Part shown: positions 1 through 12,329 of the stretch, one piece after another | Layout of the letters: every line of letters begins with the position of its first letter | How positions within the stretch are numbered: the stretch's first letter is position 1 | NCBI RefSeq assembly: GCF_024868665.1 | Contig: NC_079910.1 | Coordinates: 7,350,976 to 7,414,975, forward strand | Source: Triplophysa rosa | Lineage: Eukaryota; Chordata; Actinopteri; Cypriniformes; Nemacheilidae | Length of the DNA: 64,000 bases | Reading direction: 5' to 3' | The notes under the pieces: model-generated | What the model was told of the DNA's origin: nothing | Seen by the model: the letters and a program-made list of their open reading frames with translations, nothing else | Database searches by the model: none | Position numbers and translations under genes: made by a program

Positions 1-3000
1 GGCTTTTTGAAGCTTTTTAGCATGATACAGGCATGATTTTCACTTTTGCTTTTTTAGTTTTCGAGTAAACATTCTTAAAACATAGTTAAATAGCTATTTG
101 GATATTGGTTATCGGTTATCCAATTGTCGCACAACCTTAGTGACAAGTGACAAAAAAAGGTGATGAATTATAGTATTCCATATGAATATGTCATATGTCA
201 ATACACAGATGAATTCAAACAGATAAAATGCATTAAGAAAACAAATGCGGTTTGTAACTTTTTTTAATTTAAGCATAATTCAAACAAAAGTTAGCAAAGT
301 TTAAAGCTTGAAAAAATATAATTTGCCTGTGGAATGAGAGAAATACATTGGACTCAAAATGTTATTGCCGTCTGACTGAAACCTCTTATCTCCATTTTCA
401 TGATTTTTCATAATTTTCATGATTTTTTTTTTTTTTTACAAATCGTGATTTTTGGTCACCCTTCATGTTTGTCTGTGGGTTTTCCAAATATTTAACAAAT
501 TAAAAGTATTAAAAAGAGCTTGTCAACTTTGGCAATTATATTAATTATTGAAAAGATGCTGTGATTTATTTCCTATAAAGTCTGACTGTGACAACACTGT
601 ATCTTACCCAATTTTGTGTTTTAGAAAACTCACATTTATCTTTGGTTATTTAGTTATTACCAGATGGATTAAATTAGGTCCAGCCCTTAAATTTTTTCTG
701 TATTCTCGTTTAACACCCTGTTTTTTCTGAACTAGAGAATGAGTGAAAAGTAGTTTTCACTGAAAAAGCAGAATAAAAATATCGACTAAGAAAATGATTT
801 TTGCTGTATTCATGCAGCTGTACCGTAGTTTGACTCTGTAGATGTGCTGGCAAAGAACAACGGCTAGACCAACTCTATATTTCCTAACCTCATAATTAGC
901 TTTGGTTTTCCTCTCTTTCCTCCAACTCTGTCAACGTTATGTTTATCCTGCTAAACCAAAGTTAACATTGTTTTAGCACAGGATAAATACTGTATTTGAT
1001 ATTAGCATACTTTCCCGTTAAACTTGTGTGTACACATCATCACACCTGATCGCATATTCTCTTTACAAGATCTTTATTTTCCTTCCCCTGAATCTCCGAA
1101 AGCTTCGAAACGCAGCTGTCAGGAGTAATCCCGGCATGTGCTTTACACCCTTGATACTTCTGTTCTGTTTGATTCCACACGATTTTACCTAGGGATTGCC
1201 GTATCCATGTCTCAAAGTGAGCGGGGATTGGGGGGCGGCTTGGAGGCCGATTTAAAGAAATCGTCTCTTGCTCCGTTGTTCTTTTTGACAGCAAACAAGA
1301 GATTACCATCATTCACACAGACAGCATATTGCAGGAGGAGAGAGGCGCTGGCCTCCCAGGACCCCCCTGGAAAAAGCGTGGCCCCTCTAAAGGCATGTTC
1401 CTCACCTCTCCGGTGACACGATAGATTTCCACCATCACTGGTTTTGAGGCGTATCGAAACTATTGAAGCCCAGTACTGAGAGGTTTGCAAATGGAGCGGA
1501 TCTGTTCTTGTTTAAATGAAGTGGCTGCAGCATAATTACAGCTGCAACATTTTGCTCTTTGATCAACTGCTGTTGTTCTTGATGCCGCTATTCTCTCCAT
1601 ATCTGTCAAACCATGAAAAAGGCCCTTGCTGCACATTACCCCTCGAGATTCTGGGGGTGTTCACTTTAGTTTATAATGTTAGAAAGGGTTTTATGTTTAA
1701 TACAGTACGTGTTGGATAAGGAGCCAAGGGAGAGGGTATGGTTACATGAATAAGTGGAATAACTAAAAGCTAAATTCTGCCATAGGTTTGAAATCTCATC
1801 ATGTAGAGTAACTGTGTTTTTCTTTTTTGCATCTTGAACAACTAATACAGACAAGTGAAGCACAATAATCGAGCTGTTCTTCTCTGTTGAATGACAGCGA
1901 ATGGGGTCTGGAGCTGTAAAGGATCAAAACGCATTGCAAATCCACCTGTGGTCAACTTTCACTTTCATTATTAAAAAAACTCTCATTCTGCTATAAGTAA
2001 CTGTAGTTATGTTTAATTATAAAGATTTTGGAAGATAATAGAATTTCCCTTGAACTATCCCTTAAGAAGTGCCTTCATATGCATATGAAGAATGACATGT
2101 GAAGTATGTAATGGAAACACACCTATGAAAACTGGATTATACTTGTTTACTTACCGGAGTCTGAAGCAGTATTTGCTTTTGTCACATTTATTCCCATTTT
2201 ACCAGTGCGAGGGACCTTAGAAGACGAGTTACCAAGGAACACAAAATTTTAATTAGTGTATTTTAATCATTCAGGCTTTTCAAGCTAATCCACAGACCCC
2301 AGAGAATTCCCAAGATGCAGCTCTGTGCTGCTTTACCATTTATTGTTGAGTCTATTATAATTACTGTTAGCAGGTGGGGGCTGGGAGGCCTTTATTATGT
2401 TTTTCCATCTTTATTATAATTACTTAAAAAAAATTAAAGGATGCTGTTTCATTAAGTTTAGAAAAGATGCTATTTCAACCCTTCCTCTTCTCTCTTCATC
2501 TCATTGCTCTTACTGCATTGCATCCTCTTTAATTCTCTGATATTTATACACCGCACAGCTTTATATAAAACACAGAAACAATAAAAAACAAAAGGAAGAA
2601 AGATAGATTTAATGAAATGTTTTTCCACTGTGCTTTGTAAAATCCATCTAATGCTCTGGAAACTCTTTATGCATGTGTGCTATAATATCCAATTGTTTTA
2701 ACTTGTAAGTGGAGTTAGATCAGAATACACAGGCAGTCGCTAGAATGTGTTTTCTTCATTTTGCCACTCAGCAGAAAATTAAGATAAGAATGCACAAGTA
2801 AGATTTTAAGCTTTGTATGTTCTAGGGGGATTCTTGAATCAGAAGAACGGTGTTTTTACGAGGCTGTCTTTGCAGTCTCAATATCCAAAGGAAAAACACA
2901 CTTGAGATCTCTTTAAAATCTCAATATTTTCTTCTTCTAGTTTTTCAAGCCTTTACATTTCTCTAAAGAAAAAAGACCCTAATTATCTCTTGTTTGCCTC

Positions 3001-3261
3001 CTCTAGAATTTTAAAGAATTTAAAGTTAATAACGTCTTAAACAGTGCTCAGATTTTCAATTTAAAATAAACCAATTTTTTGTAAAAACCTATATACTGTA
3101 TGTACTGTATGCCAACAATTGCTTGTGTTGTTTAATTTCTCCAGAGAATTCTTTCATAGAAACATCTGAGATACAGTTGATATTAACATGCAACACTTGT
3201 ACACTTTTAAAAATAATGGTAATGCCTCAAAATGCCATAGAAAAACATTTTTGGGTGAATT
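1..3261. other. AT-rich unique non-coding DNA
   Basis: No gene was recognised here. The open frames are short, overlap on both strands and have no familiar protein pattern. The stretch has a short T-run near 427-437 and otherwise reads as single-copy AT-rich sequence, as expected for a vertebrate intron or intergenic spacer. A weak exon-like segment on the minus strand (2155-2215) is listed separately. Confidence 0.6.
2155..2215 (-). other. weak candidate exon, minus strand (61 nt)
   Basis: Read on the minus strand, the segment ends in a donor of CCG followed by GTAAGTAAA. It begins after TCTTCTAAG, which is a usable but not strong acceptor. One frame is open for its 20 codons, beginning VPRTGKMGIN. 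A 20-codon open frame is common by chance, so the support is essentially the donor. No protein family was recognised. It may be only a cryptic splice site. Confidence 0.12.
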
Positions 3262-3350
3262 CTGAAGATATTTTGAAGAATGTTGGTAACCGAATAATGG
3301 CAGTACCCATTCACTTCTATTGTATGGACACAAAACCAATGCAAGTTTTG
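3262..3350. mobile_element. partial copy of cyprinid palindromic MITE (subfamily A)
   Basis: The core matches other copies in the window: AAGATATTTTGAAGAATG, then a GGTAACC motif, then a stretch equivalent to CATTCACTTCTATTGTATGG and an ACAAAACCAATG motif. Both terminal inverted repeats are missing or decayed, so this is a remnant of one arm. The element is non-autonomous and encodes nothing. Confidence 0.7.
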
Positions 3351-3639
3351 TGCAATATTTGAATGAATGTAACACACATTGTGAGATTGTGGATGGAATC
3401 TGACCAGTAAAATGTGATTGAAGCTTTTTTCAACTTTCTCAAAGCTAGTGTGTAGATCTTGTGCCTCATGTCTAGGATTCTTGCATGTCCAATGTGTATT
3501 TAGCACCAAATCATGGGGCTATTCTTAGACCCCTTTGAAAGCCAGCAGGACCGGTTAGCAGCACTGTCCTGCTAAAACTGGCCGTTTTTTGTATTTTCAT
3601 GGAAAATTCCACATCTCCCTATGAGCTGCGTTTCATAAG

Positions 3640-3910
3640 CACAAATCCATTTCAGGACAGATCCCGAGAAAAATTAATTAATGGACCTTTGCGGTGAGCG
3701 AAAGGCCAGCGCCGTGCAATTATAGTGTCTTTGTGAAGCGTCAGGATTTTGGAATTATAAAATCACACTGGATTGGCAGCGGTAATTACGTTGGAAATAA
3801 GAGCTCACATTCGCACCTTTACTGATATTTAACAATTTACGGCTCAATTTGTAGACCTCAGCTTTCCTGCACACCCTGGAGCCAGTAATGATTTTGTAAG
3901 GGTTTAGCAT
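3640..3910. promoter_or_regulatory. candidate conserved non-coding element
   Basis: A balanced-composition block inside AT-rich DNA. It is free of recognisable repeats and carries several homeodomain-type cores, including TTAATTAATGG near 3675, a CAATTATA and a GTAATTAC. No long open frame or splice context is present. Calling it a cis-regulatory element is inference from appearance; conservation was not tested. Confidence 0.25.
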
Positions 3911-4418
3911 ACCTCCATCGATCGGGTCTCGGGATCATTTGTGTTTAAACTATGAATCTAACGCCATACTTGTGCTACAGCCCTTAACACACTCGCATCC
4001 AATCTGTCTCTTGAGTGACTTATTCATTAATAGCCTCTCTTTTAAATTAATATGACTACATTAACCGTCCATGAAAGAATCCACAAAGGACCAAACAAGA
4101 AAAAAACTTAAATTAGGGTCTGCTCAGTTGGAAAACCCACCTGTCTTATGTGGTGTCTGTCGGAGGCTGGTAATGGACAGACGACTCGAGCGGGGCCTGT
4201 TTTGGGTGGGGTTGTTCAGAGTGTTTGATGCAAACCTCATTACGTGAACTGCGTAGTGGATTTATCTCTTGTTTTCATAGATTAAGACCAAAGAAGGTTT
4301 TACAGACTTCAATCTTCACAGAGAATCCTGTTAACTACAACAGTTGTTACAGTTAAGCTGGTGAAAGAGTGGTTGTAAGGACAAACTAAACTGTCTTTTA
4401 TTGCAGCGTTCTGAGCAT

Positions 4419-4690
4419 TAAAGGGACAGCTCACCCAAAATTAAAAAGACTGTTTTCATTTACTCACCCTCGAGTTGTTCCAAATCTGTATTTCTTTGTT
4501 CTGATGAACACAGAGAAAGATATTTGGAAGAATGCTTGTAACCAAACAGTTCTTGGTCACCATTGACTACCATAGTACTGTAAGAAAAATGACAATGGTA
4601 GTCAAAAGTGCCCCAGAACTGTTGCTGTCCTACATTCTTCAAAATATGGTAGTCAATAGTGGTTGTTTTTTTTACAAAACATTTTTCTCA
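4419..4690. mobile_element. cyprinid palindromic MITE (subfamily B)
   Basis: The left end reads AAAGGGACAGCTCACCC and is followed by the typical TTTACTCACCCTCGAGTTGTTCC segment in outline. Subfamily B shows the diagnostic ACAGTTCTTGGTCACCATTG and GTGCCCCAGAACTG segments around a hairpin built on GACTACCATAGTA. The right terminus is eroded. It is a non-coding, DNA-transposon-derived miniature element. Confidence 0.8.
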
Positions 4691-4767
4691 CTTTTTAATT
4701 TTGATTTAAGTTTGACTTTTAATAGGGGTGTGAAATGTTTTTGCAAGGTTATTCTCTAAGAATCTAT

Positions 4768-5068
4768 TAAAGGGGTCATATGGCGCGAATACGTGTTTTT
4801 TTGTGTCTTTGGTGTGTTATTATTAGACACGTAAATTTGCAAAAATTAAAGTGTCGGAACAAAATATGCATTCTATCTAAAAGCGAATGCTCACCCAGAC
4901 CTGCCTGAAACGCCTCGTGTAACCACACCCTCACAAATCTACGTCAGTTCGTGGTATGATTTGACTAAGACCGCCCAAATATATATGCAAGTAAGGTGTA
5001 TACACATTGCATTACATCTAAAACAAACCATAATATTCGTTTTAGCCGTGTCATACGACCCCTTTAAA
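4768..5068. mobile_element. 301-bp terminal-inverted-repeat element
   Basis: The left end TTAAAGGGGTCATATGGC is mirrored at the right end by GTCATACGACCCCTTTAAA, giving inverted termini of about 18 bp with a few mismatches. The interior has no coding capacity. The pattern resembles non-autonomous DNA transposons common in fish. The autonomous partner cannot be named from this copy. Confidence 0.75.
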
Positions 5069-7048
5069 TCAACAATATGCAAAAAACCTTCATACAAGGT
5101 CAGTTTAAGCAGTAGAATTGTTGCTGACCTGAAGGTGTGTTCTATTGATTCATTGATTCCCCACATCCAAAAAGAAACCGTGTAATCTTAAACCAGATTT
5201 ACATCACAGGCCATTTTTTATTCAGTTCTACAAAGGCCATTTTACTATATCACCCGCAAACAAACCCTTTTGTTGAAAATCCTTTTCTGTCTTGTTTATT
5301 GTGTCTAGCATTCAGCGTTTTTCGTATTGCATGGTTCCATAAGGATATGAATGAGTACATTAGTGCAAACTCTTGTACTGTGTGATTTGCGATGTTGATG
5401 TTTTTCTGTGGCACCTCAGGGAAGTGCAGAAAAACATGCAATTAGCATCGGTCTCAGCACAGGAGGGGCTGTGCAACATGGAAATGCAAAGAGTGGCATA
5501 TCTTACACAGGGAGCGAAATCTGTCACACGAAGATGTTTGTCAGCACCGGAGTCTCTTTGGGGACCTCTGCCACAGCAAACCCAGGTGTGACACAACACA
5601 GGGACATTTCAATGTGAACCATTCCATCATCGGGCTATTGAAATGATTGTTTATTGAGCTGTGAAGATCCTGAAAAATAAACATTTGAAGATATGATGGT
5701 CTTATTGTACACTGTTTATCATTATACATTATTTTATAAGACTTCAATAAGATTTATATAAGAATAAAGTTAGTTTTTGTAATCGTTTGCTTAGACTATA
5801 AAATGACTTTCTTTTCTGGGTGATGTCATCATGGCCTTTAGGTTTTTAGCCAATAGGGTGCTTGCAGTACAGTAGCGGTACTCCTGACAAGCCCACTGTG
5901 ATGGATAGAATCATGTTTTTTGTCATATTTTTCTTGTTAAATTTCCCATCTTTCATTACATGTATGAAAGAAAAATATGTTGTGAATGCCAGTTCACGCT
6001 GACTTTAAACCCTTGTAGTTTTATTCTTTTATTTACCTTGGTTCAACAATTTTTCAGTTCATAACGAAACATCCACGAAACATGCAATCGGTCTGACAAA
6101 TTATAAAACAACAAGAGCTAAAAATTCCCTTGTGAATGGCCTGTTTTCACATCGCCGCTGACTCGGGATCAGTTACGCTCTGAACTCCGCTTCAAAGGTT
6201 AATGTTCAAATCTGGAGCGAATTAACTTAAAATGACTTACAATGATCTTAAAATGCTCTGCTTCTTTTGTTGTGGCTGTAAATTAATTTCGACAGTGAGG
6301 TTTGGAGTCTATAGAGGGACGGGGCGAAAAATAACAGAGAAAACAAGAAAATGAATGAGTGGAACAGTGGGCCGCGTAATGCATCTGGCTAAACCAATCC
6401 ATGTCTTAAAAGAGGAGAAAAAGAAATTAGGCTTAACTGAAAACATATGGCATTGCGCTGTAGAAGAGGTCTGCTTAAGAGGATCATGGCAGGCTAATAA
6501 AGAAAGACAGGAAGAGGGCACGTGTGGCGGTTTGGGTGCAGGATGGGAATTCTTTTTGGCTGGGCAGTATTACAGGATCTTAAAGGGCCAGCAGTGTAAA
6601 AGCAAAGAGTTTTAATCACAATCGTCATCGGAGAATATCACAACCACATGCATGCGATTGGACCATAAGCCTCAAAACCCACACAAAGCCGTATTTCCTA
6701 TTAAAATTTTATGTCTCTAATTATTACCATTAAACTAGGCACCCTTGTTGCACCCTATGTAATTTTGTAATTATAATTAGGATTTCTTGATCTTGTCTTG
6801 TTCTTTGCTCTCCCTGATATGACTGCTGAATTGAAATGCGTGTCTAAGTTTAATAATGACGCCCCTCTGGATGAAGATTCATACGGCGCCAATTATTCTC
6901 TTTTTCTCAACAGATACATTTTATGCGGCTTCACAATGTTGTCAGCTTTTTATGGCGAGTGCAGAATTATAAAGAGATTCCTTTTAATTTTTTATGACAT
7001 TTAGAGTAATTGAAAACACTTGCTTTTTAGTGCTCATTATTTTGTATT
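5069..7048. other. unique non-coding DNA
   Basis: No gene was recognised. The interval contains one weak exon-like block (5420-5585) and a more balanced stretch around 6120-6900 that could be regulatory. The rest is AT-rich single-copy sequence. Confidence 0.5.
5420..5585 (+). other. weak candidate exon (166 nt)
   Basis: The block follows GTGGCACCTCAG and is bounded downstream by CCCAGGTGTGA, a plausible but non-consensus donor. Two plus frames and one minus frame are open across most of it. That lowers its value as coding evidence, because low stop density here is a composition effect. One frame begins GSAEKHAISI. No domain was recognised. A conserved non-coding element is an equally good explanation. 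Confidence 0.12.
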
Positions 7049-7339
7049 TAAGGGGGATAGTTCATCCAAATGTAAAAAAAACAGTCATCATTTATTCCTC
7101 CTGCTGTTCAAAATGTGTATATTATTCTCTTGTGTATAACAAAAAAGAAGATATTTTGAGAAATGTGTCAGTGGTTTTGTGTCCATACAGTTGAAGTCAA
7201 TAGGGTCCAGCGTTGTTTGGTGACCAACATTCTTCAAAATGTCTTCTTTTGTGTTCTGCAGTAGAAGAAACTCGTACAGGCTTAAATGACATGAGAGTGA
7301 GTAAATGATGAAAGAATTTCATTTTGGGGCGAACAGTGG
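7049..7339. mobile_element. cyprinid palindromic MITE (subfamily A), near full length
   Basis: It starts TTAAGGGGGATAGTTCATCC and ends ATTTTGGGGCGAACAGTG. Between them lie the standard landmarks: AAGAAGATATTTTGAGAAATG, GGTTTTGTGTCCATACAG, CAACATTCTTCAAAATG and TTTGTGTTCTGCAG. The arms are imperfect inverted repeats of each other. It does not encode protein. Confidence 0.85.
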
Positions 7340-7377
7340 ATCAGACGACAAGACAGTCAAGGCCAATAATCTAACAA

Positions 7378-7630
7378 GTGATAGTTCACCCAATAATAAA
7401 AATCCTGTCATCATTTACTCACCCTCATGTCATTTCAAACCGGTTTGACTTTCTTTTTTTCTGCAGAACACAAAAGAAGATATTTTGAAGAATGTTGGTA
7501 ACCGAACATGGCGGTACCCATTCACTTGTATGGAGACAAAACCAATGGTTACCTCTGTTGTTCGGTAACCAGCATTCTTCAAAATATCTTATTTTGTGTT
7601 CTCCTGGAGAAAGAGAGTCGCATCTGAATA
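7378..7630. mobile_element. cyprinid palindromic MITE (subfamily A), right end decayed
   Basis: It begins GTGATAGTTCACCC, followed by TTTACTCACCCTCATGTCAT and TTCTGCAGAACACAAAAG. The two arms meet around 7540-7560 with inverted GGTAACC motifs. The final inverted terminus is lost. Only about 38 bp separates it from the previous copy, so two insertions sit nearly in tandem. Confidence 0.8.
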
Positions 7631-8184
7631 TACAGTACATTTACTAGCCTACATATCCTTTGTATTAACTTGTTCAAGAAACTGCACATTTAGTGGAGGC
7701 TCCATTAGCAAGCTTGTTATTAATGTATTCACGATAGTTTATACTGTGGTGTCATCTCCTTTTTAGTGTGAATCTTCTCTACATTAAATGTAAGCTCTTA
7801 TAAGACCCAGAGGGGCTCAGCAGTCTATTTTTCAATGATGTTGTCAGACATGTTGCTGGTTCCCCAGGAGAGAAGCAGAGTAATCAGGCTTTTCATCTCC
7901 AGAGTAGAAGAGCCAGGTTCAGCGTGATGCTGTCACTTCCACTGGCCCAGCTAAGACTCACTCATCTGTGTAGCCCTCCCCCAAAACCCCTGGCTCCAGA
8001 ATGCAACAATTAAACAACGGCAAGTCAGGGTGCGAGGTTTGTTTTCTGGAATACTCCTTTATGACATGTGGAACGATTTGAATGCAGTTTATATTAAAAG
8101 ATTTGTTTGGTTTAGACATAAAGCAAGGGCTAAATCACGAGGGTTTTACATTGAATATGTCAGAAAATCGTTGTTTACTTAGTT

Positions 8185-8475
8185 GTTGTTTATTCACCGT
8201 CACGTGGTTCTAAACCAGTATGACTTTATTTTTCTAGAAAACACGAAAAGAGATGAAACGTCAAAGCTGGTGACATGTCACAACTGCTTTTTCCTACAAT
8301 GAAGGTGGATGGGGACTAGGGACAGCTGTGGTTACTATTCACTTTCTTTGTATGGAAAAGAGCTCTACAAGCTCTTGTACGTTTTGTTTTATGAATGCTT
8401 TTGTGTTACGTGCAGAAAAAAAAGGCATACAGGTTTGTGATGACATGAGGGGGAGTAAATAATAACTGTCTTTTT
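8185..8475. mobile_element. strongly diverged palindromic MITE copy
   Basis: Recognisable landmarks are TTATTCACCGTCACGTGG, AAACCAGTATGACTTT, a right arm with ACAGGTTTGTGATGACATGAG and GGAGTAAATAATAACTG. The centre (ACAATGAAGGTGGATGG) is shared with the partial copy near 38.2 kb, suggesting a third sublineage. Termini are poorly preserved. Confidence 0.6.
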
Positions 8476-9539
8476 AAAATCAGCCTGTTGTTTTAAATGC
8501 TGATAAATGGAAATGTGCGGGTCTGAGCAGATGAGAATTTAACACGTGTTGTGCTTCACAGTAATTCCCTGTTGTTTAAGAAGAGAGAAAAACACGCGTT
8601 TGGAGGTTGAAATTCATATTTTTTCTTCTAAATTCAGTTAAACAACAGAATTCTCCTCAAGGATTAGAAAGCATTCTGCACGCTTTTAAGGGAAAACACC
8701 TGAAACGAATCACATTCGTTTCTCTTTATTGTTATTTGCAGCAGTTTGGAAGTAAATTGCATAATGGGAACATGGCACCTTGGTTTATAAATACCTTTAG
8801 CTTCAGGCTTAATATCTATCCAAATGCCAGTTTCGCAGAAGATCAAAACCCAAGACTTGTTTTATTAAAGAGCAAATTGCCTTTATGGCTTTAATTCACT
8901 TTTTCGTTTCAAAAGGTAGATCCGCAATCCCTTCGCTTTGTGTAGGTGTTGGAACAATTGTTCTCTTCCGTGCACCTCCCTGAAATTGCAGACGTACCGG
9001 GCTTGTAAGAAAATTAGTGAATTTAATTTCCTTGAGTAATGGAAATGTCATGCACCATTTAATAAAAGTCTATGAAAAAAGGCAACATTCTACGGCGTGC
9101 AGATAGCTGAGCCATGTGGATTTGAAAGTTACACTGTTGCTTCTTTTGATGTTCTTCCCTCCCAGTTTTGTTTCCTTTTTTCTCCATTTGATTTCAAATG
9201 AATCTGAACAGCTTGGGTGTAAATATGAAAATGAAAGTTGGTCGGCGCCTACCGAAACTCGCGGCGCGGCAACTTGAGCGCGCAGATAACTCTGTCCTTT
9301 TAAACTGTGAATTATTTTACCTTTATGAGTTTGTCTCATCTTCAAGGTCAGAAATGTAATTCTTGCTCTTTCAAAGGGTTATAACCTTAAAAGGGAGCCT
9401 ACATCCTAGGTGATTAATGAGAGACTCCCGCATTTGATGTTTCAACGCTGACATTTTAAACTTTAAATATTTTATATGCACACCCAGGGAAAAAAAATGA
9501 AGAAATGCATTCATGTGGAATAAACGGTATTGCGGAGAA

Positions 9540-10110
9540 GAAAGGCCTGGCCGGGTATCATTTTAATAGAACAGTTAGAGTGCAATGGTTTTTCTTGGCG
9601 ATTTTTATTTGAGGTTTTTATGTGTGCGCAAGCTGATTTAAAGGCACACTAAATCATTGGGGATGGGGAGTAGTGGATTATGCATTTAATCAAGTAGCGG
9701 GCCTTGGCAAAGTGGTCGGCCGAGTCACTGGGGCATCGGCTTTAGGCCCCAGAATGCTTTGCATGTCCTTTGAGTCTGTTAAAAAAAAAACAAAGCCATT
9801 TTCACCTCCGTCTGAGGTGAATTAACTACAGATTTACTGTTGTATTTACCGCATTTTCGTGACCGGCGACAATCTATTAGTTAGCAAAAAATGGAATTGG
9901 GGCGATTTACGTGTTATTAGAATTTCTCGCCCCACCACATTTGTTTTGAAAAACCTCTTAAGGGTCTCAAAGGATGCGCTGGCCTGTGCCCATCATTGCA
10001 TCTAATGCGCTTTTTATATGTGCCATAATAAAAGGCCGGAAAATGAAAACCTGCTACCTGGTATACGAATACCGCAGTTAGCCATAAAAGCCATAGCAAT
10101 CGCCCCTTAA
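9540..10110. promoter_or_regulatory. candidate conserved non-coding block
   Basis: The block is repeat-free and mixed in composition, with multiple CpG-containing words such as GGCCGAGTCACTGGGGC and CCGCATTTTCGTGACCGGCG. AT-rich transcription-factor-like cores also occur (GTGAATTAACTAC, TCTATTAGTTAG). No coding structure is visible. The regulatory assignment is inference and conservation is untested. Confidence 0.25.
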
Positions 10111-12329
10111 CACGACTGCCGCCTCAATCTCAGATAGGCAGTTGCCACCATCATTCAAATGGCTCAATGAAGACAATTTCACGCGTCTGTATCTCAGGGT
10201 CAGATTTGCAGATTCGGGTGTGCCCGTCCCAAACGTCGCTTTCCGACATGTTCACATTTAAATCCAGAATTTAGCTTTGGGAGCGTACAGGGCTCTGGGG
10301 GTTACGGCACTCAGTATCACCTTGTTTGATGCGGGCCGGTTGACTGGCAAGACCACAGCGCCTTCCTGTTCATAAAACATTCCCATTATTGCTGGTCCAT
10401 TGAAAATGAATATGTGCTTAATGCTTGATGACTTGCATTTTCCTGCAGGACAACAAAGCTTTTAGCTCACTGGTTAATTTATACATGACAGTGCTTAGCT
10501 TGACACCGCTGAAAAAAATGTATGAGACCTTCATTGCAGCCAGTGGCCGCAATTTAGCGGGAAGCGAGTCAAAGCAACGGAAAGTTCCGGAATGTTTACC
10601 ATAATGCTTCAGAATGTGGATAACGTTCCTTCTTTGTAGAGCTAAAGCATTCATTTTAGCTTGAGGTCACAATAAAATGATAACAAAATACATTATTAAA
10701 TAATCAAGCAAATAAGTTTTTCTTTTTGTTATTGCAGAATATTTTAAAGGTGAAACCAGACTGTACGTGTGCGCTTGGACCTGAGGACCGTATAACAAAC
10801 ACCTCTTCTGTACACATACCTTGTTGTACATGCCGCTCTTGAAACAGCCGAGGTATGCTTAATAGGATTTGCAAACAAACATTGTATATCGGGACGCTGG
10901 GTTTGTCTTGTTCTATTTGTTCCTGGGAGGGATTAAAGCTGTCAATCACATTGAGTGACGTCTCCCAAATCACATGTTTGCTAGAAAGTGAGTGATTTTT
11001 GGGGCTTGTCAGGGAGAGAATGGCGTTATCAGGAGCACCTTGTTTGGAGATGCGCAAAACTGCTAAACCTCCAATTCACAGGAGATCTGTTTACAATCTG
11101 CTCTGGCCAGCGACTGCTAAGCAGTGTGCAGCGAAGCATCATGGGCCGCCTCGGAAGAGGTGCGGGGCGATTACATCCTCAAATAGCCTTGTCTCTTAAG
11201 TGCAGGGAAAACACGGCAGAGCCTGAAGATGTTGTCTTTATAGTGCACACACGAGAAGTTGTCATGTTTTGGGGTTAATCTTGCAGTATTCAGTAAGAAT
11301 GGTTGGTCTCTTGAGCTGTTAAGACATTTGTCAGCTGTAGCTGCATGTCTTTAGCTTGACAGCTTTGCCACGGCCGCTCCATTGATAAAGTGTCTTTCTC
11401 GAGCCCATTATTTCCAATCTTCCAATTACATGCTAGTTAGTTTTATAGACCGAGGCTAGCTTAAAAAACAAGGATAAAACAGCTGCAAATTGATCATTCT
11501 GAACTAATTTGTTACTTATTCTTCCCAGCGCACAATCCTTCAGGGTGTTTGTTGTGAACGCACACATTTTATTGGCCACATTTACATATTAACCCATTCT
11601 GTGACCGTGACCAGATGTCTTTCGAAATTGGGTTCTGTAGCTTTAAAAGTGGACCGGCTGTTTTATTCAGCTGGCTTTGTGGGGAGGCCACATCTTATAT
11701 CTTAGGTCAATCACATCGCACGAGATGATTGTTGTACATTGTATATTGCCGCAGACATTAAAGCCATAGGATGATGCAAACAGCATATTATAGTGCACTG
11801 TCCATTAAATGATTTTAATAGTGAAGCTGCATTAGTGATTTCATTTTTACAGTAATAAATACATCACTTATTGAAGCTTTTTCCCATAGAGGCCAAACTG
11901 CATTAGTACATTGACCATTAAAATGCACAGGGTTCGAAGATATGCAAGATGCTCAAAAATGAAAGTGAAGTGATTTAAGTTGTAGTTGATAGTTGAATTG
12001 TTTTGAAACACATTTGCATTTAATAACATTCTTTAATAACTCACAGGTTACTGTAAGTCTGCTGCGGATCTTCCACTAATTGTATCATTAGTATAGAGTT
12101 GAGAATAGAAATGAGAAATATTTTTTTCTTACAAAGTACAATCATCACATTATTTTTTACTGAGCATGTGCTTGAACGTGTCATCCTTCTTAGCTTATTT
12201 GTAATTATATTACAGTTGCCTATTTTTAGAATTGACTATGTTGTGTTGACAACTCGTTTGTTGTTTTTCTCGTAAAAAACAGACAATTTTTACGTGTTTT
12301 TGTATATACAGAGAAATACAGAGAGGCAC

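Noticed and set aside
638..660. Sequence resembling mature miR-9 (TCTTTGGTTATTTAG)
   Set aside because: Matches for the first part only, with differences in the 3' half, and the flanks do not form the required hairpin or contain a star-strand match.
10738..10852. Exon-like segment between TTATTGCAG and GAGGTATGC
   Set aside because: All three frames contain stops before the donor, so it cannot be an internal coding exon. No other support for a non-coding exon.
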